A DNA stretch of 28,151 nt from CAYVBE01 sp964448935 (GTDB lineage Bacteria > Planctomycetota > Brocadiia > SM23-32): contig CAYVBE010000031.1 of NCBI GenBank assembly GCA_964448935.1, forward strand, positions 1 to 28,151, in the 5' to 3' direction. Position 1 is the first letter of the stretch. The number at the start of each line of letters is the position of its first letter. The notes beneath the pieces are model-generated. The model worked only from the letters and a program-made list of their open reading frames with translations, had not been told where the DNA came from and made no database searches. Of the stretch, positions 15,942-24,027 are shown piece after piece. A program made the position numbers and the translations under genes.

Positions 15942-17297
15942 CTATGTCGGGGGCTGTCCCAGCAGTTCGGTCGCCTGGCTCAGCCGGCTCACTGCGTGCA
16001 CTTCCAGTCCCAGCCGCTCGGCCTCTTCCCGGTTTCCTTCCGGCACCACGGCGCGCTGGAATCCCAGCTTTCGCGCCTCTTTCAGCCGGTCCTCTATGCG
16101 GCCGACCGCCCTGACCTCCCCGCCCAGACCGACCTCCCCGACGGCTACGGCATCCGGGAAGAACGGCCGGTTGCGGAAGCTGGACGCCAGCGCCAGCACT
16201 ACCGGCAGGTCCGCCGCCGGCTCCATCACCCGCAGCCCGCCCGCCACGTTCACGAAGGCGTCGCAGCCGCCCAGCTGCAGGCCCGTGCGCCGCTCCAGCA
16301 CGGACAGCATCATGCTGAACCGCCGGTAATCCACGCCGGTAACCTTGCGCTCCGGCGTGCCGTAGCTGCCCGGCCCCACCAGCGCCTGCAGCTCCACCAG
16401 CAAGGCCCGGCTGCCCTCCATGGTGGCCGTCACTACGCTGCCGGACGCCGTCCGGTCACGCTCCGCCAGGAACAGTTCGCTGGGGTTCAAGACCTCCTGC
16501 AGGCCGTCCCCCACCATCTCGAACACGCCGATCTCGTTGATCGCCCCGAACCGGTTCTTGGTGGCGCGCAGGACGCGCAACGACTGGAACTGCTCGCTCT
16601 CGAAATAGAGAACCGTGTCCACCAGGTGCTCCAGCGCGCGCGGCCCGGCCACCAGGCCCTGCTTGGTCACGTGCCCCACCAGAAACAACGCCCGCCCGTG
16701 CGGCTTGCACGCCTCCGTCAGCGCGGTGGCGCAGGTGGATACCTGCTTCAGGCTGCCGGGCGAGGAGTCTATGCCCCGAGCCGCCACACGCTGGATGGAG
16801 TCTATGGCCACCACCCGCGGCGTCTCGACCTCCAGCAAACCCAGCACTCCCTCGAGGTCCGTCTCGGCCGAGACGCGCAGACCGGAGTCTTCCAGTCCAA
16901 CGCGGTCCGCCCGCATCTTGACCTGCGGAAGCGACTCCTCGCACGAGATGTAAAGGCAGGACAGGCCCTTCTCCGCCATCCGTCCCAGCGCCTGCAGCAG
17001 GAGCGTGGATTTCCCCACGCCCGGCTCGCCGGCCAGCAGCACCACGCTGCCCCCCAGCAGGCCGCCGCCCATCACGCGGTCGAACTCCGCTATGCCGCAG
17101 GTCATCCGCACCTGGCGCTCGACGCTTATGTCCGTCAGCGCAACGGCCGGCGCGGCCGCCTCTACTCCACCGCCGCCCCCGGTCGCCTCTATCTCCTCCA
17201 GCGTGTCCCACTCGCGGCAGTTCGGGCATCGCCCGCTCCAGCGGTAGAACGTGGCCCCGCACTCCGCGCACATGAACGTCTGCTGATTCTTCGCCAC
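15942..17297 (-). CDS. radA: DNA repair protein RadA (Sms)
   Basis: 451 residues, the typical length. RadA is a RecA-like ATPase and hexameric helicase that promotes branch migration in homologous recombination. The order of parts is canonical: an N-terminal zinc finger with Cys10, Cys13, Cys24 and Cys27 (CAEC...CPNC); a RecA core with Walker A GEPGVGKST (90-98) and Walker B VVAID (162-166); the RadA-specific KNRFG (247-251); and a Lon-protease-like C-terminal domain (about 285-445) including PAADLPVVLALASS and VGEVGLGGEVR. The start is GTG at 17297, with GAGGAGG 5 nt before it; that ribosome site overlaps the stop codon of the upstream kinase gene, implying translational coupling. lysA follows directly. 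Confidence 0.96.
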   Translation of the reverse strand: MAKNQQTFMCAECGATFYRWSGRCPNCREWDTLEEIEATGGGGGVEAAAPAVALTDISVERQVRMTCGIAEFDRVMGGGLLGGSVVLLAGEPGVGKSTLLLQALGRMAEKGLSCLYISCEESLPQVKMRADRVGLEDSGLRVSAETDLEGVLGLLEVETPRVVAIDSIQRVAARGIDSSPGSLKQVSTCATALTEACKPHGRALFLVGHVTKQGLVAGPRALEHLVDTVLYFESEQFQSLRVLRATKNRFGAINEIGVFEMVGDGLQEVLNPSELFLAERDRTASGSVVTATMEGSRALLVELQALVGPGSYGTPERKVTGVDYRRFSMMLSVLERRTGLQLGGCDAFVNVAGGLRVMEPAADLPVVLALASSFRNRPFFPDAVAVGEVGLGGEVRAVGRIEDRLKEARKLGFQRAVVPEGNREEAERLGLEVHAVSRLSQATELLGQPPT

Positions 17298-17307
17298 GCG
17301 TGCCTCC

Positions 17308-18237
17308 TCAGGTGATCGGCTCGGCCGTTCGCAGGAACTCCTCCACCTCGTCCATACCCGGTATGCCGGCCCGGCCGCCGGGCCTGCGGCACTTCAGGGC
17401 CGCCGTGGCGCTCGCCACGCGCATGGTCAGCTCCAGGTCCCGCCCCCGCGCCATCCCCAGCGCGAAGGCCCCGTGATACACATCGCCGCACCCCGTGGTG
17501 TCCACCACCTCGGTGCGGTAAGCCGGCTGATAATGCACCTTCTGCTCGGTGACCGCCGCTGAGCCCTCGACCCCTGCCGTCACCACGCCCGCCCTGCCGC
17601 CGTGCTCCGATACTTCCCGGAACAGGGCCCGCGCGCACTCCTCCAGCGGCTGGACCCCGTAGCGGTCCCGCGCCACGGCCACCGGCACCACGGGATAATC
17701 GGCCAGAGGCAGAAGGCGATCCGTCAGCTCGTCGTTGTACTCCAGGTCCATCACCACCGGCACCCCGGCCGACCGCGCGACACTCGCGGCGTAGGCGGCG
17801 GCGTCCGGGTAGAGCCAGTCCACCAGCAATGCCCCGGCGGAACGGACGGTGTCCTCGGGCACGTCCCCCGGCGCAAGCGTCAGGGATTCGTCCGGTTTCC
17901 ACAGTATCGTGCGCGTGTCCGCCGCGCGGTCCACCAGCACCACGGCGGTCACCACCGACCCGCCCGCAACCCGGCGGATGAACCGTGTCTCGATGCCCTC
18001 GCTCTCGAAATCCCGGAAGCAGAGATCGGCGAACATGTCGTCCCCCAGTGGCCCTACGTACGCGCCGCGCCCGCCCAGCCGCGCGACGGTCACCAGCGCC
18101 GTGCCGATCAGGCCCCCGCCCTGCCCCTCGATGGAGGAAGCCACCGCCTTCCGGTCCATCTCCGGAAACCCGTCCACCTCCACCAACACATCGAACGCGC
18201 ATATCCCGATACCGATCACATCGCAGGCCGTATCCAT
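17308..18237 (-). CDS. PfkB-family sugar kinase (ribokinase-like)
   Basis: 309 residues from the ATG at 18237, which has GGTGGAG 5 nt upstream; an in-frame ATG at 18282 would add 15 residues and overlap the -10 region of the promoter. The protein phosphorylates a sugar, nucleoside or related alcohol with ATP; the substrate is not predictable. It shows the N-terminal GIGICAFDVLVEVDGFP, a glycine-rich substrate loop (GQGGGLIGTALVTVARLGG, 38-56) and the C-terminal PfkB signature DTTGCGD (246-252), with Asp252 as catalytic base. The signature normally reads DTTGAGD, so Cys250 is a small variation in the anion hole. The gene is first in the run pfkB-radA-lysA and its stop overlaps the radA ribosome site. 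Confidence 0.88.
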   Translation of the reverse strand: MDTACDVIGIGICAFDVLVEVDGFPEMDRKAVASSIEGQGGGLIGTALVTVARLGGRGAYVGPLGDDMFADLCFRDFESEGIETRFIRRVAGGSVVTAVVLVDRAADTRTILWKPDESLTLAPGDVPEDTVRSAGALLVDWLYPDAAAYAASVARSAGVPVVMDLEYNDELTDRLLPLADYPVVPVAVARDRYGVQPLEECARALFREVSEHGGRAGVVTAGVEGSAAVTEQKVHYQPAYRTEVVDTTGCGDVYHGAFALGMARGRDLELTMRVASATAALKCRRPGGRAGIPGMDEVEEFLRTAEPIT

Positions 18238-18283
18238 TCGCACTCCACCGATAACACTCTTGAGCCGTCTCAGCGTCGGCATT

Positions 18284-18311
18284 ATCTTAGCCGTGCCACG
18301 CCGAATTTCAA
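18284..18311 (-). promoter_or_regulatory. Sigma70-type promoter for the pfkB-radA-lysA run
   Basis: Minus strand: TTGAAA (18311-18306; 5/6) and TAAGAT (18289-18284; 4/6) with 16 nt between. GATAAT (18287-18282; 5/6) is an alternative -10 but at 19 nt. Transcription would begin around 18277, about 40 nt before the kinase ATG. It lies at the edge of the repeat-rich gap. Confidence 0.45.
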
Positions 18312-18404
18312 CCTGCAGGGCGCGCGGTCACTCCCAGGAGCGAAGATTTGTCCCTGGATGTTCCCTGCGGTCCCCCCCGTGCGTACATTGAAACGCCCGC
18401 CGAG

Positions 18405-18450
18405 GACGTACCCGTTTCCCCGCGGGATATGCACGTTCTAAGCTCCGTGG
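18405..18450 (+). repeat. Direct repeat, copy A (pairs with 18920-18967)
   Basis: Begins with GACGTACCCGTTTCCC and contains GATATGCACGTT. Copy B begins GATGTACCCGCTTCCC and contains the same GATATGCACGTT. Across about 45 nt the two agree at roughly four positions in five, with a few single-base indels. Confidence 0.6.
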
Positions 18451-18452
18451 TG

Positions 18453-18486
18453 GCCCGAGTTCGGGCCTCCGTACGCGTTAGCGTGG
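18453..18486 (+). repeat. Palindrome plus inverted arm (pairs with 19074-19108)
   Basis: GCCCGAGTTCGGGC (18453-18466) is a perfect palindrome; with CCTC after it, it forms an 18-nt direct repeat with 19091-19108. The next 17 nt (18470-18486, CGTACGCGTTAGCGTGG) are repeated in inverted orientation at 19074-19091 with a one-base insertion, so the two copies bound about 0.6 kb. Confidence 0.6.
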
Positions 18487-18554
18487 TCAACCGAGAAGGT
18501 TCGCAGCATAGCCCGCCTCTCGCATCTGACCCCGGTGCGTTCGAAGCACGGATT

Positions 18555-18614
18555 CCGCCCTGTAAGGGCGGCACATAAGAGCCCAGGGCAAGCCCGAAGG
18601 GCGCAGCCCTGGGT
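18555..18614 (+). repeat. REP-like double hairpin
   Basis: CCGCCCT-GTA-AGGGCGG (18555-18571) is a perfect 7-bp stem. It is followed by a second stem, GCCCAGGGC (18581-18589) with GCCCTGGGT (18606-18614), enclosing an inner GCCC-GAA-GGGC (18592-18602). Two adjacent GC-rich hairpins are typical of REP/BIME-like units. Confidence 0.55.
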
Positions 18615-18641
18615 GGAAACGCAGAAAGAAAATCGAGCCCG

Positions 18642-18764
18642 GAAGGGGCGGAACATCAGCAGGACGATACGCGTTCCCCATTGTCCGTGCCTGTTGCCGC
18701 GCTTCGTGTTCACCACGAAAAACAGGAGGAAGATTGAAGAGCCGGGTTCCGCCCCTTCAGGGCG
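18642..18764. repeat. Inverted pair of REP-like units
   Basis: GAAGGGGCGGAA (18642-18653) is the exact reverse complement of TTCCGCCCCTTC (18747-18758), so two units face each other across about 93 nt. The right unit extends into a CGCCC-CTTCA-GGGCG stem (18750-18764). Confidence 0.5.
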
Positions 18765-18785
18765 AGAACTGGAACGGCCACGATT

Positions 18786-18818
18786 CCCAGGGCGACGCCC
18801 TGCGGGCTCTGCCCTGGG
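18786..18818 (+). repeat. REP-like hairpin
   Basis: CCCAGGGC (18786-18793) and GCCCTGGG (18811-18818) form a perfect 8-bp stem, closely related to the CCCAGGGC stem at 18582-18613. The enclosed sequence has further GC-rich pairing. Confidence 0.55.
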
Positions 18819-18830
18819 CTGATATGTTTT

Positions 18831-18872
18831 GCGCCTTTCAGGCGGCGCCCTTCAGGCGGCGCCCTTCAGGCG
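18831..18872 (+). repeat. Tandem 14-bp repeat, three copies
   Basis: GCGCCTTTCAGGCG (18831-18844) is followed without a gap by two copies of GCGCCCTTCAGGCG (18845-18858 and 18859-18872). Each copy is itself a small CGCC...GGCG palindrome. Confidence 0.85.
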
Positions 18873-18919
18873 AAACGGCCCGACCGCGGCTTCCGCTTGC
18901 ATCCTTTTTCCCCACCGGC

Positions 18920-18967
18920 GATGTACCCGCTTCCCTGCGGAGATATGCACGTTTCCAGCCCTGTGAT
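18920..18967 (+). repeat. Direct repeat, copy B (pairs with 18405-18450)
   Basis: Contains GTACCCGCTTCCC and AGATATGCACGTTT; aligned with copy A it shows scattered substitutions and small indels, indicating an older duplication. Confidence 0.6.
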
Positions 18968-19073
18968 GACAGCCATTCTCTGAAAGGCATACACAACCGT
19001 CGAAGGATAGTTTTTCCGTACACACTCGCGCAGAGCCGTAGTGGGAATGCTTCCACCGTAGTGCTCAGGGTAT

Positions 19074-19108
19074 CCACGCTAAACGCGTACGCCCGAGTTC
19101 GGGCCTCC
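19074..19108 (+). repeat. Inverted arm plus palindrome (pairs with 18453-18486)
   Basis: The left 18 nt (19074-19091) are the inverted counterpart of 18470-18486. GCCCGAGTTCGGGCCTCC (19091-19108) is identical, in direct orientation, to 18453-18470. Confidence 0.6.
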
Positions 19109-19169
19109 ACCGGGTATGCTCTTTCGGAGCACCACTGGCCTTGGCCTTGGAGTTACGTCGGCGCTCCCG

Positions 19170-21479
19170 TTACCGCCGCCACTGCATCAGGCGGTCCAGC
19201 AGGCGCTCCATCCAGGGCTTCAAGCGCGTGTGGTTGTAGGCGTCGGCGGCTTTGCGGATGGCTTCGGCCTGTGTGGGGTAGGGATGGATGACGCGGGACA
19301 GGGAACCCAGGCCCATCCCGGCTTCCATGGCTGCCGTGATCTCGCTAATTGTCTCGCCCGCGTGGGCGGCTACGAAGGTGGCGCCCAGAATGCGGTCGGT
19401 GCCCTTCTTGACGTGTACTTTCAGCATGCCGGCCGTCTCGCCGTCCGCCACGGCGCGGTCCACGTCCTCCAGGTCCACCTGGAACGTGTCCACCTCCAGC
19501 CCCCTGGCGCGGGCGTCTTTTTCATACATGCCCACGTGCGCGATCTCGGGGTCGGTGTACGTACACCACGGGATGGCGAGCGCGCTTTTCTTTTTGTGGC
19601 CCCAGAAGAGGGCGTTCTGGACGGCCAGGCGGGCCGTGGCGTCGGCGGTGTGGGTGAACTTGTAGCGCAGACAGGCGTCGCCGGCGGCGTAGATGCGGCG
19701 GTTGGTTGTGCGCAGGTGCGCGTCCACCTCGATCCCGTGGCGCGGGTGGTACTCGACCCCGGCGGCCTCCAGGTTAAGCCCCCCGAGGGTCGGCAGCCGG
19801 CCGAGCCCTACCAGTATCTCGTCCGCGCGGATGATATCATCCCCACCCTCGGTGTCGAGGTGCAGCACTTTCTCCGCGCCATCGCTCTCCACCAGGCCGA
19901 CGGTCGAGTTCAGACGCACGTCAATGCCATCCTCGCGGAAGGCTTCGGCCAGTATCTCGGCCGCGTCGCGGTCTTCCCGGCGCAGGAACTGGGGCGAGCG
20001 TTCGACGATGGTCACCCGGCTGCCCAGCCGCCGGAATGCCTGCGCCAGCTCGCAGCCCAGCGGCCCGCCGCCCACAACGGCCAGGCGGTCCGGCCGCTCG
20101 GTCAGGTTGAATATCGTCTCGTTGGTGTGGTAGCCGGCCTCCTCGATGCCCTCGATGTCCGGCCGGCGGGCGCGGGAACCGGTGGCGATGACGGCCTTGG
20201 CGAAACGCAGCCGCTGGCCGGCCACCTCCACCGCGTCGGGCGCCACGAACCGGCCCGCGCCGAAGTAGACGTCCACGCCCATCTCGCGGAACCGTTCAGC
20301 CGAGTCGTGCCGGCTTATCTCGGCGCGCAGCCGGCGCATGCGCTCCATCACCGCCGGGAAGTCCACCTCCAGGCCCTCGGGCACACGGACGCCGTATCGC
20401 CCGGCGCTCCGCACCTCGGCACAGGCACGGGCGGACCGGATGATGCACTTGGAGGGCACACAGCCGACGTTCAGGCAGTCACCGCCCAGCATGTGGCGTT
20501 CGATCAGGGCCACCTTCGCCTCCAGCCCCGCCGCCCCCACGGCGGAGACCAGGCCCGCCGTGCCGGCGCCGATCACCACCAGATTGTACCGTCCCTCCGG
20601 CGTCGGGTTGGTCCAGCCCGGCGGGTGCGCCCTCTCGACCAGGTTCCGGTTGTGCTCATCCATCGGCGCCAGTTCCGGCTCTTCCAGTTCGGGCGGCGCC
20701 TCCTTCGGCTCGACAGACTCCTCCTTCTCGCCTTCCACGTCGGCCACCGCGTCCTTCACCGCAGCCCGCGCAAGGCGCGTGACGAAAACCACCACGCCCA
20801 CGGTAACCGCCAGCCCGACCCACATGAACACCTTCTGCGGGGTGGACATGGCGGCCCGGCCGGCGATGATCTCGGCGATGCTCTTGGCGGCGACGCCGAA
20901 ATAGACATACATGATCGTCCCCGGAATCATGCCGACCCATGAAGCCAGCGCGTATTTCCAGAACGCGATGTCGGTGAGCCCGAAGGCGTAGTTCTGCAGC
21001 GTGTAGGGGAAAAGTGGGCTGAGGCGGATGAGGAAGACGATCTTGAACCCCTGCCGCCCCACGGCCTCATCCACCGCCTGAAACTTCGCATTGCCCCGTA
21101 TCTTCCCCGCTATCCAACCCCTCCCCACGCTCCGGCCGATCAGAAACGCCAGGCAGGCGGCCGCCGTGCTGGCCAGCGAGACCAGGATGGTGCCCTTCAG
21201 CAGCCCGAACAAAAACCCCGCCCCCATGGTGAGCACGGAGCCGGGAAACAGAACCAGCGCCCCCACGATATAGACGAGCGCCAGAACGACCGCGCCCACA
21301 AACCCCACCTCCTGCGTCCACTCCAGGAAGCTCTTCAGGTAAGCGTTGACAGGCAGCCAGGTCTGCAGCAGGAACAGTCCGCCCACCACCACGCCGATAC
21401 CCAGCACTATCCACACCCAGCGCGGCAGCAGGCCGCCTCGGCCCGCCCCCTGCGTCGCGCCGCCGTCGGTATCCTCCAT
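19170..21479 (-). CDS. TVP38/TMEM64 membrane domain fused to mercuric-reductase-like flavoprotein
   Basis: 769 residues; ATG at 21479 with GAGGAGA about 9 nt upstream. Residues 1-240 are a TVP38/TMEM64 (DedA-like) membrane domain with segments near 20-38, 60-95, 97-115, 170-195 and 215-235 and the typical FPGSVLTMGAGFLFG and RLSPLFPYTLQNYAFGL. An acidic, Pro-rich linker (245-275) leads to a class I pyridine-nucleotide disulfide oxidoreductase (298-745): FAD-binding VVIGAGTAG (301-309), redox-active pair Cys335/Cys340 in GGDCLNVGCVPSK, NAD(P)-binding VVGGGPLG (468-475), second FAD motif IYAAGDA (596-602) and a C-terminal dimerisation domain with HPYPTQAE (732-739). This is the E3/mercuric-reductase group, but there is no N-terminal metal-binding domain and no extra C-terminal Cys pair as in MerA, so Hg reduction is not indicated. 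It probably shuttles electrons to an unknown substrate at the membrane. It is 30 nt downstream of the glycosidase gene and co-transcribed with it. Confidence 0.9.
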   Translation of the reverse strand: MEDTDGGATQGAGRGGLLPRWVWIVLGIGVVVGGLFLLQTWLPVNAYLKSFLEWTQEVGFVGAVVLALVYIVGALVLFPGSVLTMGAGFLFGLLKGTILVSLASTAAACLAFLIGRSVGRGWIAGKIRGNAKFQAVDEAVGRQGFKIVFLIRLSPLFPYTLQNYAFGLTDIAFWKYALASWVGMIPGTIMYVYFGVAAKSIAEIIAGRAAMSTPQKVFMWVGLAVTVGVVVFVTRLARAAVKDAVADVEGEKEESVEPKEAPPELEEPELAPMDEHNRNLVERAHPPGWTNPTPEGRYNLVVIGAGTAGLVSAVGAAGLEAKVALIERHMLGGDCLNVGCVPSKCIIRSARACAEVRSAGRYGVRVPEGLEVDFPAVMERMRRLRAEISRHDSAERFREMGVDVYFGAGRFVAPDAVEVAGQRLRFAKAVIATGSRARRPDIEGIEEAGYHTNETIFNLTERPDRLAVVGGGPLGCELAQAFRRLGSRVTIVERSPQFLRREDRDAAEILAEAFREDGIDVRLNSTVGLVESDGAEKVLHLDTEGGDDIIRADEILVGLGRLPTLGGLNLEAAGVEYHPRHGIEVDAHLRTTNRRIYAAGDACLRYKFTHTADATARLAVQNALFWGHKKKSALAIPWCTYTDPEIAHVGMYEKDARARGLEVDTFQVDLEDVDRAVADGETAGMLKVHVKKGTDRILGATFVAAHAGETISEITAAMEAGMGLGSLSRVIHPYPTQAEAIRKAADAYNHTRLKPWMERLLDRLMQWRR

Positions 21480-21509
21480 CGCGTTTCGTCTCCTCGATTC
21501 AGAGTCTTC

Positions 21510-23966
21510 CTACGGGGCCTGCCCCGGGCGGATGTCCAGCAAATGGAAACCGCCGGCCTCCACACGCACGCCCCTGTTGTTCAGGTCCCTGCCCTCAAAT
21601 GCACGACGCTCGGTCCATTCGCCCTTCTCGCTCGAGTAATCCCGCACCTCGTAGCCGGCCCCGGCGTCAACCACATCTGCGAGGCGCAGCGGCGTGGTGA
21701 TGGCCTTGTCCCGGCAGCTGCCTATCGCGACAATCAGCCGGTCCTTTCCGCGCAGCGCCACGGGGTGCAGCCCCGCGTGACCCGTGCTCACCCGGTCCGT
21801 CGCGTCTTCGTCGAGCACCAGCTTGGCCCCGGCTTCCTTGAAGTCCCGGTTGGCATACACCGCCAGTTCGCCGTCCATGCGTGCCGCAAAAGCGGTGACG
21901 TGGTTGTCGTGGTAGGGCACGTTGACGGCGGCGCACCAGAGCCAGTCGGGTGGGATCAGGGGCCGAATGCCGGGCTCCTCGGGGCTAAGCATCAGCCCGC
22001 ACACCCCTTCCACCGCCGCCCACAGGAACCGCGGCGGCTCCCAGGGCGACAGCCGCATGCCGCGGTTGATCAGGCTCTCGCCGTCGAACCACTCGCTGAA
22101 CTGGCCCGGCACGGTGTTGTAGACGCGCGGGTGGCGGATGTAGTGCTCGTAGGCCGCCTGCATGCCGCGCACCATGAACTCCGGATGATAGCGGGCCGCG
22201 GCGAAGGCATACCACCACGTCAGCCCCGGCCACACCCCGCCGCGCAGACCCACGTATTTGGCCGGATCGTAGAGCGGATCGCGCCGGGAACAGGTGCGCA
22301 GCCCGCCGGGCGTCCAGAAATCCGGGCTGTTCAGCCGCCGGATGATCCGGAAGGCCACCTCGTCCGGCGCCACGCGGAAGAGCACCGGGAACAACTCGTC
22401 CGCCGTCACGTCCGTGTGGCGACGGCCCTCGGGGTCAATGTTCAGCAGGTAGAGCTGCCGCTCGTGGTCCAGCAGGTGCTCGTTGATCTCGTCGGTCAGC
22501 TCCATGGCCGCGCTGTAATAGTAGTCATAATCTTCGGAGCGGCCCAGGTTCTCCGCCATGTGCCCCATAGCGCGCAGGGCGGCAGCGCACTCGGCGTTAA
22601 CCTCGGTCACTGCCCCGTTGATGCGGTAGTTCGGGATGACGTTCCGCCAGGAGCAGATGCCCCACACTTCCACTCCGTCCGCATCGCAATAGACCAGACC
22701 GCGATCGTCGCGTTGGGACAGGATGTAGCGCGAGCCAGCAGCCACGGAGTCGTATACCTCGCGCAGGTAATCGAAGTCCCCGGTGCTGCGCACGTGGTGG
22801 TTGACCGCCAGCACGTACAGCGGCGTGCCGTCGTTGATGTTCAGCCCGTAATCCTCGGTCTCCCCCGTGCGCGCGTCGTAATACTCCGGGATCATCCCGT
22901 TCTCATACTGGGTCTCACGGACGGCGTCCAGAAGCTGTCGCGAGGCCGACGGCAGGAAGTGATCGCAACCGTAAACGAACCACGCGGCGTCCCTTGCGAC
23001 GACGTTGGAGCTGACGCCCGGCTCGTTGGTGAACGATAGCCCCTCCGGGTAGTGCGCCAGCACGCGCAGCATGTTGACCTTCGACCAGAACGCACCCTCG
23101 TTGATGACCGGCTCCGGCGTCATAATCTGCGAGGTGTTCAGGCGCTCTCGCAAATGCTCGTCTACGCGCTCCAGGATGGAGTCATAGTCCCGGACCTGTT
23201 CCACATCTTCGGCCGCGCGCGCTCTACCTTCCGGTGAAAAGGTCAGGATGAACGCAAAGCGGGCCGTCGCGCCAGGCTCCAGGTCCAGCGGCACCCCCAT
23301 CGTCCCGATCGCGTCACCCCTCTCGTCGGTATCCTGCGACAGCGCGGGTATGAGGTCCGTGTCGTAGAGCGCCCCGAAGTCGTCCGTCAGGCCGCACCCC
23401 GCGGGCTCGCGGCTGCAGGTCAGAGCGCGCACCCAGTCCGGATGCTCCTCCTCCCAGGCGAAAAGGACCTGCCGGCCCTCGTCGTATTCTCCCCGGATGG
23501 ACGGCGTCCGGCGGCTTCCCGCAAACCGCGCGAACGCATGCACGCTGAGGCTCCGCCGGGCGTCGGAGCGGTTGTGCACCTCGATGGTGTAGAAGACGAC
23601 CGTCTGGTCGCCCGGCTCCCCGTGCGGCACCTGCGGCACATGGACGGTTTCCCGCACCTCCAGGTAACCGGGCAGCTCGAACCGGTGCTCCTGGGAGGCA
23701 GGCCGGAGGACGAACGTCCCCCGGTCCGCCGGCTCCAGCGGTATCTGGGCTTCGGCCCCGGTTCCGCTGCCGTAGCGCACCATCAGCGGCCCGGCGACCT
23801 CCTCCCCCACGTCCGTCGAAAAGAAGCTCAGCACCCGCCCGTCGGTGCCCGTGTCCACCCAGGTATGCCCGTTTCCGAAACTGGCCCCCGGTCCCAGTTC
23901 ATCGCCGGACACCTCGTACGCAGGAAGTTCGTTCGGCCCCTTCAGCGAACTAACATAGTCGCTCAT
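21510..23966 (-). CDS. (alpha/alpha)6-barrel glycosidase, GH94/debranching-enzyme-like
   Basis: 818 residues from the ATG at 23966. An in-frame GTG at 24011 would leave a leader of only about 10 nt from the promoter at 24028-24056 and has no ribosome site, so the ATG is preferred although its own site is only a G-rich run. The N-terminal 260 residues form a beta-sandwich. Residues about 260-655 form a six-hairpin barrel with ARDAAWFVYG (324-333), NGMIPEYYD, GLNINDGTPLYVLAVNHHVRSTGD and GLRGGVWPGLTWWYAFAA, followed by a C-terminal beta-domain. The pattern matches glycogen-debranching/GH63/GH94-type enzymes; family and substrate cannot be fixed by eye. No signal peptide is seen, so the enzyme is probably cytoplasmic and works on imported oligosaccharides. 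It is the first gene of a two-gene operon with the TVP38-flavoprotein fusion. Confidence 0.8.
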   Translation of the reverse strand: MSDYVSSLKGPNELPAYEVSGDELGPGASFGNGHTWVDTGTDGRVLSFFSTDVGEEVAGPLMVRYGSGTGAEAQIPLEPADRGTFVLRPASQEHRFELPGYLEVRETVHVPQVPHGEPGDQTVVFYTIEVHNRSDARRSLSVHAFARFAGSRRTPSIRGEYDEGRQVLFAWEEEHPDWVRALTCSREPAGCGLTDDFGALYDTDLIPALSQDTDERGDAIGTMGVPLDLEPGATARFAFILTFSPEGRARAAEDVEQVRDYDSILERVDEHLRERLNTSQIMTPEPVINEGAFWSKVNMLRVLAHYPEGLSFTNEPGVSSNVVARDAAWFVYGCDHFLPSASRQLLDAVRETQYENGMIPEYYDARTGETEDYGLNINDGTPLYVLAVNHHVRSTGDFDYLREVYDSVAAGSRYILSQRDDRGLVYCDADGVEVWGICSWRNVIPNYRINGAVTEVNAECAAALRAMGHMAENLGRSEDYDYYYSAAMELTDEINEHLLDHERQLYLLNIDPEGRRHTDVTADELFPVLFRVAPDEVAFRIIRRLNSPDFWTPGGLRTCSRRDPLYDPAKYVGLRGGVWPGLTWWYAFAAARYHPEFMVRGMQAAYEHYIRHPRVYNTVPGQFSEWFDGESLINRGMRLSPWEPPRFLWAAVEGVCGLMLSPEEPGIRPLIPPDWLWCAAVNVPYHDNHVTAFAARMDGELAVYANRDFKEAGAKLVLDEDATDRVSTGHAGLHPVALRGKDRLIVAIGSCRDKAITTPLRLADVVDAGAGYEVRDYSSEKGEWTERRAFEGRDLNNRGVRVEAGGFHLLDIRPGQAP

Positions 23967-24027
23967 CCCCCACCCCCACAGACTTTCTGCGAAAAGGCCG
24001 GATACCCCCACCGGCCCGGCACAGTCA

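Larger units (their letters stand above)
18312..19169. other. Non-coding, repeat-rich intergenic region
   Basis: About 860 nt between the kinase promoter and the flavoprotein gene with no convincing gene on either strand. Short open frames exist, but their translations are low-complexity Arg/Ala/Pro-rich peptides that cross the palindromes. The region contains several perfect or near-perfect hairpins, a three-fold 14-bp tandem repeat, a roughly 45-bp direct repeat, and an 18-bp direct repeat flanked by inverted arms; these are listed separately. The style (GC-rich stems of the form CCCAGGGC...GCCCTGGG and CGCCC..GGGCG) resembles REP/MITE-type intergenic repeats found in many copies in environmental genomes. 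No transposase is present. Confidence 0.7.

Noticed and set aside
14334..17315. A 993-codon plus-strand frame opposite lysA and radA
   Set aside because: It spans two strongly conserved genes on the other strand and its translation (Gln/His/Arg/Leu-rich) is a typical high-GC antisense artefact.
18405..18967. CRISPR array
   Set aside because: The repeats are few, irregularly spaced and imperfect, with no regular spacers and no cas genes nearby.
18838..19110. Short minus-strand frame of about 90 codons in the repeat region
   Set aside because: It crosses the tandem repeat, direct repeat B and the inverted arm; the translation is low-complexity and there is no good ribosome site.
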